A stretch of 31,992 bases of DNA from Chloroflexota bacterium (GTDB lineage Bacteria; Chloroflexota; Dehalococcoidia; SAR202; GCA-002694895). The stretch lies in contig PAZO01000020.1 in NCBI GenBank assembly GCA_002715665.1, positions 24,534 through 56,525 of the forward strand, given 5' to 3'. The translations under genes and the position numbers were made by a program. The notes under the pieces were generated by a model. That model saw nothing but the letters and a program-made list of their open reading frames with translations, did no database searches and had not been told where the DNA came from. Shown here one piece after another: positions 1 through 7,600 of the stretch (positions are counted from its first letter, which is position 1; the number at the start of each line of letters is the position of its first letter).

Positions 1-1071
1 AGATTTATTTTTATTGAAATTGCTTTTCCATAACTTTAAAGTCTGCACATAATGTTCAGAAATATCTTGTATTTTTTCAACTTTCAAATTTGCATACTTT
101 TCTGCAGCTTCAACAATCCTATTTTCAGGGTGTATCATGCCATTTGGAAAAATATATTTTTGAATAAAATCTGTATTTTTTTTATATGAATCAAATCTTG
201 ATTCAGGAATAGTTATAACTTGAACAAAAAGTTTTCCATTAGAATTAAGAATTTCGTTAATTTTTCTAAAGAAAATTGGTATTTGAGTGTAGTTTAAAGC
301 TTCTAGCATTTCAATTGAAGCTATCTTGTCATATTTTTTATTTATTAATCTGAAGTCCATCAAATTAAAATTAATTTGATCACTAATTTCTGTGTTTTGA
401 GTAACATAATTAAGTTGAGCTTTTGATAAAGTAACTCCATCTATATCGCATCCAATATCGTCATGTATTTTCTTACACAAACCTCCCCATCCAAAACCGA
501 TATCCAAAAATTTATCTTTTGAATTTATATTTAAACCATTGATAATAGTTTCAAATTTATTAATTTGAGAAGTATTTAATGATTCATGTAGATTTTTAAA
601 AATTCCACATGAATAAACCATGGATTCATCTAGAAACAACGAAAACATTTCGTTACTTAAATCATAATGTTTTTGAATATCTTCTCTTTCATCTTTTTGT
701 AAATAATATTTAAAATTAGTAAATACAAATTTAATGGGAGTGAGTACAAATGAAATCAAATTTGTTAAACGTTTATTAATTGATATTTGAGGATTTTTAG
801 CAAACAAATCTAAAGTATCGTATAAATTATCTGTTTCCCATTTGTTTTTCATATAAGATTCTGCAAAACCTAATCCTTGTTTAATCAACAAGTCATTAAA
901 AAAAGTTCTGTCATTTATTTTAATTGTAGGTTTAATTTCAGATTTAATATTTCCAAATCGATAAGTTTCGTTACAATTTTCAATAACAAGTGTTAAATAA
1001 CCTGTATTAATTTTTCGAAATAAATAGAAAATTATTTTCTGTGATATAGAATTAAGTATGTTGATAAACAT
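1..1071 (-). CDS. cfa: Cyclopropane-fatty-acyl-phospholipid synthase family methyltransferase (3' end off window)
   Basis: This SAM-dependent methyltransferase family adds a methylene or methyl group across double bonds of membrane phospholipid acyl chains. Reading the minus strand from the ATG at 1071 gives 357 codons with no stop before the window edge. Family features are visible: a HYDLSNEMF block near residue 135, then LDESMVYSCGIF, the SAM-binding loop LDIGFGWGG, GVTLSKAQ, an SIEMLEAL segment, and KYIFPNG near residue 300. The family is usually about 380-400 residues, so only a short C-terminus is missing. In place of the EHVG of E. coli Cfa it has EALN, as in a divergent subfamily, so the exact lipid product is uncertain. 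It starts 6 bases after the lipA stop and is probably co-transcribed with lipA. Confidence 0.85.
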   Translation of the reverse strand, partial: MFINILNSISQKIIFYLFRKINTGYLTLVIENCNETYRFGNIKSEIKPTIKINDRTFFNDLLIKQGLGFAESYMKNKWETDNLYDTLDLFAKNPQISINKRLTNLISFVLTPIKFVFTNFKYYLQKDEREDIQKHYDLSNEMFSLFLDESMVYSCGIFKNLHESLNTSQINKFETIINGLNINSKDKFLDIGFGWGGLCKKIHDDIGCDIDGVTLSKAQLNYVTQNTEISDQINFNLMDFRLINKKYDKIASIEMLEALNYTQIPIFFRKINEILNSNGKLFVQVITIPESRFDSYKKNTDFIQKYIFPNGMIHPENRIVEAAEKYANLKVEKIQDISEHYVQTLKLWKSNFNKNKS

Positions 1072-1077
1072 GAGTGA

Positions 1078-1959
1078 TCAATTTATTGGAATCAGGCCCT
1101 TTGCTTGATAATATTGCTCATCAGCTTTATAAGAACTTCTAACCAAAGGACCTGCAACGACTCCTTTGAATCCTAATTCTAAGCCTATATCTCGCATCTG
1201 ATCAAATTCTTCTGGTTTATACCATTTCTCTACTTTTGCGTGTTTAGGAGTTGGTTTAATATACTGACCAATAGATAACAAGTCACAATCAGCTGCTCTC
1301 AAATCTTTCATTGTTGATACAATTTCATCCCAAGATTCTCCAAGTCCTACCATCATTCCTGATTTAGTAACACTATAATTATTAAGTTCTTTTGCTTTCA
1401 ATAGCAAATCCAGAGACAATTTGTAATCGCCTTTAGCTCTTACAAACCTGAAAACTCTTTCAACTGTTTCAATATTGTGATTTAATGTTTCAGGATTCGC
1501 ATCCATAACCGATTTTAAATCATCCCAATCCCCTTGAAAATCAGGAATCAATACTTCTACTTTACATCCAGGAGAATTTTTGTGAATTAGATTTATTGTT
1601 TGTCTAAATATAAATGCACCACCATCAGGAAGGTCATCTCTATCTACAGAAGTAATCACTGCATACTTTAAATTAAGTTTTTGTACAGCATCAGAAACTC
1701 TAATTGGTTCTTTTATATCTAATCCAATAGGTTTGCCCGATTTAACAGCACAATATCTACAGGCTCTAGTACAAGTGTCCCCTAGTATCATAAATGTAGC
1801 TGTTCTATTGTCCCAGCATTCACCTATATTAGGGCATTTTGCGTCAGCACATACAGTATTGAGTGAATTTTTCTTTACAAGATTGTTTACTTCTATATAA
1901 TTTTTACTTCCAGGCATTTTTGCCTTAAGCCAGGAAGGAAGCCTGCGGGCTGTTGTCAT
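1078..1959 (-). CDS. lipA: Lipoyl synthase LipA
   Basis: This radical-SAM enzyme inserts two sulfurs into octanoyl groups on lipoyl domains, making the lipoate cofactor of 2-oxoacid dehydrogenases and the glycine cleavage system. The auxiliary cluster cysteines are C37, C42 and C48 (C-x4-C-x5-C). The radical-SAM triad is C63, C67 and C70 (CTRACRYC), and the RSSY motif near residue 274 supplies the conserved C-terminal serine. The length of 293 residues is typical. A GGAG lies 10 bases before the ATG, supporting this start. No lipB or lipoate ligase is in the window. It is the first gene of a two-gene minus-strand unit with the cfa-like gene, and it diverges from the RNA methyltransferase. Confidence 0.97.
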   Translation of the reverse strand: MTTARRLPSWLKAKMPGSKNYIEVNNLVKKNSLNTVCADAKCPNIGECWDNRTATFMILGDTCTRACRYCAVKSGKPIGLDIKEPIRVSDAVQKLNLKYAVITSVDRDDLPDGGAFIFRQTINLIHKNSPGCKVEVLIPDFQGDWDDLKSVMDANPETLNHNIETVERVFRFVRAKGDYKLSLDLLLKAKELNNYSVTKSGMMVGLGESWDEIVSTMKDLRAADCDLLSIGQYIKPTPKHAKVEKWYKPEEFDQMRDIGLELGFKGVVAGPLVRSSYKADEQYYQAKGLIPIN

Positions 1960-2024
1960 ATAATTGTAACTCCATTATTTATAAATTAATTATATACTAA
2001 TTTGAATAAATCTAATATAAATCT
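1960..2024. promoter_or_regulatory. Shared divergent promoter region, lipA / RNA methyltransferase
   Basis: This is a 65-base A+T-rich gap between divergent genes. On the minus strand a perfect TATAAT lies at 1994-1989, about 30 bases before the lipA ATG, with a GGAG at 1974-1971. On the plus strand TATACT at 1993-1998 overlaps it and would give a leader of about 20 bases. I see no convincing -35 on either side. The overlap of the two -10 elements implies competition for RNA polymerase, which is an inference. Confidence 0.4.
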
Positions 2025-3227
2025 ATGGTAAGTAAATATAATAAAAAATTAATAAAATTAAAATTAGGTGATATAGGGTCAACAGGAGATACTACAGCTA
2101 TTGTAAATTCTGAAACAATAAATGTTTTTGGTGGTATTCCTGGAGAAATTGTTTTAGCTGAAATAATAGAACAACAAAGATCCAAAAGGAAACAAAAAAG
2201 AGTATTTGGAACAGTTAAACAAATTTTAACACCCTCAAGATACAGAATTAAAACACCATGTGATTTTTACGGGCATTGCACAGGATGTAATTGGCAACAT
2301 ATAAATTATCAATATCAACTACATTTAAAACAATTAATATTAAAAAACGAATTATATAAATATTTAAACAAAAGTATAAAAATTGAAAAAATCATCCCTA
2401 GTGTCAATCAGTTTAATTATAGAAATCATGGAAGATTTTCAGTAAGACGAAATGGTCAAATAGGATTCACAAATAAAGTTACAAAAAAATTTGTAGGAAT
2501 TAATAAATGCCTTATAATGAGCGAAAATATAAATTCCCACATCAAAAAATTAGATTCATTAGTAGGTGAAACATCTCAAATATCAATAAGAACTGCAGAA
2601 TATACTGAATCATTTTTGATACAACCTAAAATAAAAAATAAAAAAATAAAGATCGAAACGGGTCAAAAATCCTATAATGAACTCATTAATACAAATAAAT
2701 TTCAAATTAGTTCTCCTTCATTTTTTCAAGTCAATACACCTCAAATCTCAAAAATGTCGAGAATAATTAATTCACTTATAAAAGATATAAATAAAAATAT
2801 TCTTATTGATGCTTATGCAGGGGTAGGGACATTTGGAATAATATTAAAAGAAAAATTTAATAAAATAATAGGTATCGAACAATCTTACTCAGCAGTGATT
2901 GACGCAAAACAAAATATTAAAAAAATTAAAAACTATCATATGGTAATTGGAAATTCCGAAGAAGTAATATCTGCCATTAAACCAAAAATTGATCTTTTGT
3001 TATTAGATCCATCAAGAAAAGGATGTGACGAAAAACTGTTAGAAAACTTGATATTAAATCCTGTAAAAAATATCATATATATATCTTGTGAACCAAAAAC
3101 TCTTGGAAGGGATTTAAATTTGCTTACACAAAATTCGAAATATAAAATTATATCAATAAATCCAATAGATTTATTTCCCAATACTCATCATGTAGAGAGT
3201 ATTACATTATTAAAATTAAACAAATGA
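2025..3227 (+). CDS. 23S rRNA/tRNA uracil-C5 methyltransferase (RlmD/TrmA family)
   Basis: This enzyme makes 5-methyluridine in rRNA or tRNA using SAM. An N-terminal TRAM-like RNA-binding region (about residues 8-68) is followed by Fe-S cluster cysteines C79, C85 and C88 with the fourth at C162. The SAM domain has SFFQVN, DAYAGVGTFG and LLLDPSRKG. The catalytic cysteine is C355 in YISCEPKTLGRDL and the general base is E391 in HHVES. The four-cysteine pattern favours an RlmD/RlmCD-type enzyme over classical TrmA, but the target uridine cannot be read from sequence. At 400 residues it is slightly short for the family. No clear Shine-Dalgarno precedes the ATG. tatB begins 5 bases after its stop, so the two are probably co-transcribed. 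Confidence 0.9.
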   Translation: MVSKYNKKLIKLKLGDIGSTGDTTAIVNSETINVFGGIPGEIVLAEIIEQQRSKRKQKRVFGTVKQILTPSRYRIKTPCDFYGHCTGCNWQHINYQYQLHLKQLILKNELYKYLNKSIKIEKIIPSVNQFNYRNHGRFSVRRNGQIGFTNKVTKKFVGINKCLIMSENINSHIKKLDSLVGETSQISIRTAEYTESFLIQPKIKNKKIKIETGQKSYNELINTNKFQISSPSFFQVNTPQISKMSRIINSLIKDINKNILIDAYAGVGTFGIILKEKFNKIIGIEQSYSAVIDAKQNIKKIKNYHMVIGNSEEVISAIKPKIDLLLLDPSRKGCDEKLLENLILNPVKNIIYISCEPKTLGRDLNLLTQNSKYKIISINPIDLFPNTHHVESITLLKLNK

Positions 3228-3232
3228 ATTAA

Positions 3233-3436
3233 ATGAATATATTTAACATTGGTAGTATGGAATTAATTTGGGTACTTGTAATTGCGTTAATTATTTTAGG
3301 ACCAAATAAACTGGTAAAATTTTCTAAAGAATTAAGTGGTATTTTAAAAAAATCAAAAAAATGGATCTATGAATTACAAAATTCTTTTGACGTAAATTAT
3401 CAACCAGAACAAAAAGATAAAAACGATGTCGATTGA
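3233..3436 (+). CDS. tatB: Twin-arginine translocase subunit TatB-like
   Basis: This is a small membrane protein of the Tat pathway, which exports folded proteins. It has one N-terminal transmembrane helix (about residues 9-23) containing the conserved Glu of GSMELIW. The hinge LGPNKLVKF is LGP, as in TatB, and not the FG of TatA. A basic amphipathic helix and a polar tail follow. At 67 residues it is shorter than proteobacterial TatB. The gene overlaps the tatC start by 11 bases, indicating translational coupling and a TatBC receptor unit. The TatB rather than TatA assignment rests on the LGP hinge and on a clearly TatA-like gene nearby at 4156-4344. Confidence 0.82.
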   Translation: MNIFNIGSMELIWVLVIALIILGPNKLVKFSKELSGILKKSKKWIYELQNSFDVNYQPEQKDKNDVD

Positions 3437-4154
3437 GTCCAAAAATTCTTTTTCTAATCATGTCCAAGAGCTAAGAAAGAGATTAGCTATAAGTTTTTTT
3501 ACCATAGTTGTTATATCAATAGTGACCTTTGTATTTCACAAAAATATATTAGAATTTTTAATTAATCCACCAAACGGTGTAACATATTTTAAAACTACAA
3601 AACCAATTTATACTGAATTGACTGAATACATTTCAGTTGCTATAAAAGTATCTATTTATACTGCATTATTAATATCGTCACCAATTGTATTTTCCCAATT
3701 AATAATGTTCTTGAGCCCAGGCTTAAATAAGAGTGAGAAAATCTTTTTATATACAAGTATTCCTATAATATATCTAACATTTGCTTTAGGTTTAATTTTT
3801 GGATTATATATCTTATTTCCACCAGCTATAAATTTTTTGGTAACATTCGGTTCAGATATTGCAAATCCATACATCCGAATTGGAAATTATATCAATATAT
3901 TAATTTCTCTTCTAATGTGGATGGGATTAATTTTTCAAACTCCATTATTAATGTTTATACTTGGAAAATTGAAAATAATAAATTCAAACAAAATAAAAAA
4001 ATTTAGAAGATATTTTTGGGTGATTTCATTTATAATCAGAGCTATAGTAACGCCAACATTTGATCCTGTTAATCAAACATTAGTAGCAATACCAGTTATA
4101 TTATTATATGAAATAGGATTTATATTAGTTTGGATTATAAATAGAAAAGATTAA
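3426..4154 (+). CDS. tatC: Twin-arginine translocase subunit TatC
   Basis: TatC is the polytopic core receptor of the Tat translocon and binds twin-arginine signal peptides. At 242 residues with about six hydrophobic segments it fits the family. The N-terminal cytoplasmic NHVQELRKRL block is the TatC signature around the signal-peptide-binding Glu, and later blocks such as FxxALGLxFGxY and RAIVTPTFDPVNQ are conserved. The ATG lies inside the last codons of tatB. Its stop is one base away from the stop of tatA on the opposite strand, so the Tat genes form a tail-to-tail pair of transcription units. Confidence 0.95.
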   Translation: MSIESKNSFSNHVQELRKRLAISFFTIVVISIVTFVFHKNILEFLINPPNGVTYFKTTKPIYTELTEYISVAIKVSIYTALLISSPIVFSQLIMFLSPGLNKSEKIFLYTSIPIIYLTFALGLIFGLYILFPPAINFLVTFGSDIANPYIRIGNYINILISLLMWMGLIFQTPLLMFILGKLKIINSNKIKKFRRYFWVISFIIRAIVTPTFDPVNQTLVAIPVILLYEIGFILVWIINRKD

Positions 4155-4155
4155 A

Positions 4156-4344
4156 CTAAGATTTTTTATTATCAGAAGGAGAAATACTTTTTTGTTCTGA
4201 ATTAGGATCTTCATTTTGAGTCTTGCGAAATTCTTTTATGGCTTTACCAAAAGAACTGCCAATTTCGGGTAATTTTTTTGCTCCAAATAGTAATACTCCA
4301 ATACCCAATATTGCTATCAATTCAGGTGCGCCTAAACCGAACAT
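4156..4344 (-). CDS. tatA: Twin-arginine translocase subunit TatA
   Basis: TatA is the pore-forming or membrane-thinning component of the Tat export system. This 62-residue protein has a single transmembrane helix beginning APELIAILGIG, the diagnostic FGAKKLPEIG hinge, an amphipathic helix (SSFGKAIKEFRKT) and an acidic/polar tail. A good AGGAG lies 5 bases upstream of the ATG. It is transcribed opposite to tatBC and is the last gene of the minus-strand run after lexA, with a plausible promoter of its own in the 57-base gap. Confidence 0.95.
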   Translation of the reverse strand: MFGLGAPELIAILGIGVLLFGAKKLPEIGSSFGKAIKEFRKTQNEDPNSEQKSISPSDNKKS

Positions 4345-4370
4345 AAAAACTCCTAATAAAACTGATAATG

Positions 4371-4400
4371 ATTATATAATACTTAAATTTAATAGGTAAA
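4371..4400 (-). promoter_or_regulatory. Candidate tatA promoter
   Basis: On the minus strand TTTACC (4400-4395) and TATAAT (4376-4371) are separated by 18 bases, between lexA and tatA. The -10 is perfect and the -35 matches 4 of 6 consensus bases. The genome is so A+T-rich that chance matches are common, hence the modest confidence. Confidence 0.4.
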
Positions 4401-4401
4401 T

Positions 4402-5025
4402 CTAGACTTTACGTATAACTCCAACTACCTTACCTTTTATTATCACATCTTTCGGATCAAGAAAAAGAGAATCATAATTACTGTTCTCAGGTCTAAGCTC
4501 AACTTTGTTATCAGTAAAATAAAATCTCTTCAAAGTTGTTTCTTCGTTATCTGGTAACCAAGCCGCTATCATTTCACCATTATTAGCAACTACATCGGGT
4601 TTCATAATAACTATATCATCACTAGCAATCAGAGCATCAATCATTGAATCACCTTTAACTTTTAATGCATACAGACCAGGTTCGTTTTGTATATTGTTAG
4701 GTAATTCTACGTAAGGATCGGTATCTTCATTAAAAGAATTATAATCAGGATTTACCATTAATGGCTCACCTGCAGCAATATTTGAAATTATAGGAATTTT
4801 AACACTTTGAACATTCTTATTTAATTTAATTGCCCTAGAAATATCCGATCTCTTATTTAAATATCCATTTCTTTGTAGAGATTTGAGGTTGTAATCTACA
4901 ACTGATGTTGAAGTAATATTACATCCTTTTTGTATTTCTCTAATAGAAGGGGAAATTCCATACTCTAAATAATAATTTTCTATAAATTGAAGAATGTTTT
5001 TTTGTTTTTGATTCAAATTTGACAT
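4402..5025 (-). CDS. lexA: SOS repressor LexA
   Basis: LexA represses DNA-damage genes and self-cleaves when RecA filaments form. Residues 1-65 form the winged helix-turn-helix (QKQKNILQFIENYYLEYGIS, then PSIREI). The Ala85-Gly86 cleavage bond lies in NIAAGEP. The S24-type peptidase dyad is S127 (KGDSMID) and K166 (TLKRFY). All catalytic parts are intact, so it should be autocleavable. At 207 residues it is full length. A near-palindromic GAAC-N4-GTGC site sits 12 bases before the ATG, consistent with autoregulation. It follows rpsT by 49 bases and probably has its own promoter. Confidence 0.97.
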   Translation of the reverse strand: MSNLNQKQKNILQFIENYYLEYGISPSIREIQKGCNITSTSVVDYNLKSLQRNGYLNKRSDISRAIKLNKNVQSVKIPIISNIAAGEPLMVNPDYNSFNEDTDPYVELPNNIQNEPGLYALKVKGDSMIDALIASDDIVIMKPDVVANNGEMIAAWLPDNEETTLKRFYFTDNKVELRPENSNYDSLFLDPKDVIIKGKVVGVIRKV

Positions 5026-5037
5026 ACATATATATTA

Positions 5038-5049
5038 GCACATATGTTC
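5038..5049 (-). promoter_or_regulatory. Putative LexA-binding site (SOS box)
   Basis: The minus strand reads GAACATATGTGC, one base off a perfect palindrome of the GAAC-N4-GTTC form used by LexA in Bacillus and Mycobacterium. It lies just before lexA and overlaps the region expected to hold its promoter, fitting negative autoregulation. I saw no other equally good copy upstream of genes in this window. Confidence 0.65.
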
Positions 5050-5074
5050 TGATTTGGCAAGGTTTATTAAGTTA

Positions 5075-5335
5075 CTACTTATTTTTATTCATAAAATTTA
5101 ACTGTTGTATCAGTCTTGATTTCTTTCTTGCAACATTGTTTGCATGAAGAGCATTTTTTTGCCTCGCTCTATCTAGTGCAGATACAGCTTTTTTGGCAAG
5201 TTCAGATGCTTTACCTGAATCGCCTTCAGAAATAGCTTTTTTAGTATCACTAATTAAATTTTTCACCTTGGTTCTATAAGGTTGTTTTTCCTGATACCTT
5301 CTTGAATTTACTTTTGCAGATTTATTTAATCCCAA
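5075..5335 (-). CDS. rpsT: 30S ribosomal protein S20
   Basis: S20 is a three-helix protein that binds 16S rRNA near the bottom of the 30S subunit. The 86 residues are rich in Lys/Arg/Ala/Ser, with the typical N-terminal KSAKVNSRR and the central TKKAISEGD and KAVSALDRARQKNALHANNVARKKSRL segments. The start is a TTG, chosen because the protein aligns from there and an AAAGGAG lies about 6 bases upstream. E. coli rpsT also uses UUG. That Shine-Dalgarno overlaps the stop of the upstream relA gene, suggesting translational coupling. Confidence 0.95.
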   Translation of the reverse strand: MGLNKSAKVNSRRYQEKQPYRTKVKNLISDTKKAISEGDSGKASELAKKAVSALDRARQKNALHANNVARKKSRLIQQLNFMNKNK

Positions 5336-5340
5336 ATTTA

Positions 5341-5347
5341 CTCCTTT
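5341..5347 (-). promoter_or_regulatory. Strong ribosome binding site deciding the TTG start of rpsT
   Basis: AAAGGAG on the minus strand runs into the relA stop codon (5348-5346) and is correctly spaced to the TTG at 5335. No ATG is available in frame nearby. Confidence 0.7.
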
Positions 5348-7514
5348 AATTTATTCTTTTAACGTTTATTACGTTATTTATATTTTCTAATTTGTTAATA
5401 ATGCTATAAAGCTGGATTGTATTTTTTATAAATATTTTTAGAGTTATGTAACTATGATCATCTCTATTTTCAGTTAAACTACCAGAAATATTTATACGTT
5501 GATCTGAAAGTAAAGATGTAATATCTTTAAGTAAACCTACCCTATCTATCGCTTCAACGTAGATTCTAACAGAATATAGAGTTTCATTTAAACCCCATGA
5601 AACGTCTATAAATCGATCAATTTCTTTTTCGTTTTCAATATTACTACAATTTTTGTCATGAATAGTAACTCCTCTATTACGAGTTATATATCCTGTAATT
5701 TCATAATTTTGAGCCGGAGAACAACATTTAGCTAATCTTGTTGTTAGGTCCCCCACTCCTAATACTTTTACTTTATCTAAGTGCCGATCTATAATAGGCA
5801 ATTTTATTGAATCAGAATCAGCGTATCTTCCAATATCCACATTCTTAATCAAATCATTTATTGAAAAATATCCATTACCTAGATTATTTAGAAGGTCATC
5901 TTCAGTTTTATATTCTGTAAAAGATACTATATCTTTCATTTTCAGACCTAAATCTAATTTGGCTAACTCTTTATCTAAAATAAATTGTCCTCTCTTAAGG
6001 TTCTCTTCTTTTTCAGATTTCCTGAACCATAATCTGATTTTCTCTTTCGCTGAAGCAGTGACTAGATAACCAAGATTCGGATTTAACCAATCTAAACTTG
6101 GACCAGTTTCACTTGGACTCGTCACAATGAAAATTTTATCTCCATTTTTTAAAACTGAATTTAGTGGAACTAATTTTTCATTAACTCTAGCGCCTATACA
6201 AGAATGACCTATATCCGTATGGATTCTGTAAGCAAAATCTAAAGGTGTTGATCCAATAGGCAGTTCTTTGATGTCTCCATTGGGAGTGAAAACATATACT
6301 TGATCGTTAAAAATATCAGTTTTGAACGAATCAACAAACTCTTGATCACCGGGTACTTCTCTTTGCCAGTCTAATAATTGTCTTAGCCAAATCATCTTTT
6401 TATCAAATGTCGAATCATCAGAAGATCCTTCTTTATATTTCCAGTGAGCTGCAATTCCGTATTCTGCATATTGATCCATTTCTGAAGTTCTAATTTGGAT
6501 CTCGATTTGAAAATTATTATCGCCATTCACTGTTGTATGGATAGATCTGTACATATTATCTTTTGGCCGGGCTATATAGTCATCAAATTGGCCACCTAAT
6601 GGAGGCCACAAATTATGAATTGAACCTAAAGCGATATAACAATCCTTAACATCTTGAACTACAACTCTAATTGCAAACAGATCATTAATTTCATCTATTG
6701 TTTTATTTTCCTTTTCATAAGCTAATATTTTTCTGTACGTGCTAAATAAATGTTTTGACCTACCTTTAACTTCTGACTTGATGCCTTCATTTTCAAGTTT
6801 GTCTGCGAGTAATTTTACTGCTTTTTCAATATACTGATCTCTATTCTTTCTCTTACTATTAATTAATTTTGCTACTTTCTTATACATATTGGGATCTAGG
6901 ATTCGAAAAGACAAATCCTCTAATCTCCATTTAAACTCCCACATACCAAGCCTGTGTGCCAATGGAGCATAAATTTCCATAGTTTCTTTTGCAAATTTAA
7001 CTTTTCTTACTGAAGGTAAAGGGTCAACCGTTTCCATATTATGCAATCTGTCGCTTAATTTAATTAATACAACGCGAACATCTTCCGCAACTGTCATCAG
7101 CATTTTACGTAAAGTTTGAGCTTCTGCCAATGAATGTGTTTGAGTATTCTCTTCCCATTTGATTTCTGACACATTTTCAACTTCAGTGAGCTTGGTTACT
7201 CCATAAACTAATTTCGCTATATCTTCTCCAAATATGACAGATAATTCTTCGTTAGTTACGTCACAATCTTCGACGACATCATGCAAAAGTCCTGCTGCAA
7301 GTGTTTGATAATCCAAATGTAATTCAGCTAAATAATACGCAGTAGCTAAAGGATGAGTTATAAACCTGTCTCCTGTAAGTCGAATTTGGTCTCCATGAGC
7401 ATTTTCAGCAAAATCATAAGCTTTTTTAACAATCTCTGACTGATCAACAGTTAAATAAGAGTTGATCAAATCTTCAAATTTTTTATACTCATTTTCTAAA
7501 TTTGTTGCTACCAT
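5346..7514 (-). CDS. relA: Rel-type (p)ppGpp synthetase/hydrolase (RelA/SpoT homolog)
   Basis: This long RSH protein controls the stringent-response alarmone (p)ppGpp. The order is HD hydrolase (about 40-190), synthetase (about 235-360), TGS (about 405-470), a CC-containing zinc/helical region (LAKCCSP) and a C-terminal ACT domain (about 650-722). The hydrolase metal ligands appear intact: H54, H78-D79, E82-D83 and D155 (KLSDRLHNM). The synthetase has SKHLFSTYRK, DDYIARPKDN and the catalytic Glu338 in EIQIRT. The loop that reads RxKD in bifunctional Rel enzymes reads QFDD (309-312) here, closer to the ExDD of monofunctional RelA. The gene diverges from hisS and leads the relA-rpsT-lexA-tatA run. 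Confidence 0.95.
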   Translation of the reverse strand: MVATNLENEYKKFEDLINSYLTVDQSEIVKKAYDFAENAHGDQIRLTGDRFITHPLATAYYLAELHLDYQTLAAGLLHDVVEDCDVTNEELSVIFGEDIAKLVYGVTKLTEVENVSEIKWEENTQTHSLAEAQTLRKMLMTVAEDVRVVLIKLSDRLHNMETVDPLPSVRKVKFAKETMEIYAPLAHRLGMWEFKWRLEDLSFRILDPNMYKKVAKLINSKRKNRDQYIEKAVKLLADKLENEGIKSEVKGRSKHLFSTYRKILAYEKENKTIDEINDLFAIRVVVQDVKDCYIALGSIHNLWPPLGGQFDDYIARPKDNMYRSIHTTVNGDNNFQIEIQIRTSEMDQYAEYGIAAHWKYKEGSSDDSTFDKKMIWLRQLLDWQREVPGDQEFVDSFKTDIFNDQVYVFTPNGDIKELPIGSTPLDFAYRIHTDIGHSCIGARVNEKLVPLNSVLKNGDKIFIVTSPSETGPSLDWLNPNLGYLVTASAKEKIRLWFRKSEKEENLKRGQFILDKELAKLDLGLKMKDIVSFTEYKTEDDLLNNLGNGYFSINDLIKNVDIGRYADSDSIKLPIIDRHLDKVKVLGVGDLTTRLAKCCSPAQNYEITGYITRNRGVTIHDKNCSNIENEKEIDRFIDVSWGLNETLYSVRIYVEAIDRVGLLKDITSLLSDQRINISGSLTENRDDHSYITLKIFIKNTIQLYSIINKLENINNVINVKRIN

Positions 7515-7600
7515 CTAATAACTCAGTACCACTTGAATATAAATGTTGATATCAATAACATTAATTATAATAAAAATTATTAAAATAAATAAGGACTAAA
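7515..7600. promoter_or_regulatory. Divergent promoter region, relA / hisS
   Basis: The 86-base gap separates divergent relA and hisS. On the plus strand TATAAT lies at 7566-7571 and an AAGGA Shine-Dalgarno at 7591-7595 precedes the hisS ATG. A perfect 10-base palindrome TTGATATCAA at 7546-7555 sits where a -35 or operator would be. No known regulator can be assigned, and no T-box-like leader for hisS is present. Confidence 0.35.

Noticed and set aside
7546..7555. Perfect palindrome TTGATATCAA as a specific operator
   Set aside because: Short and A+T-rich, expected by chance in such a genome, and no regulator can be named.
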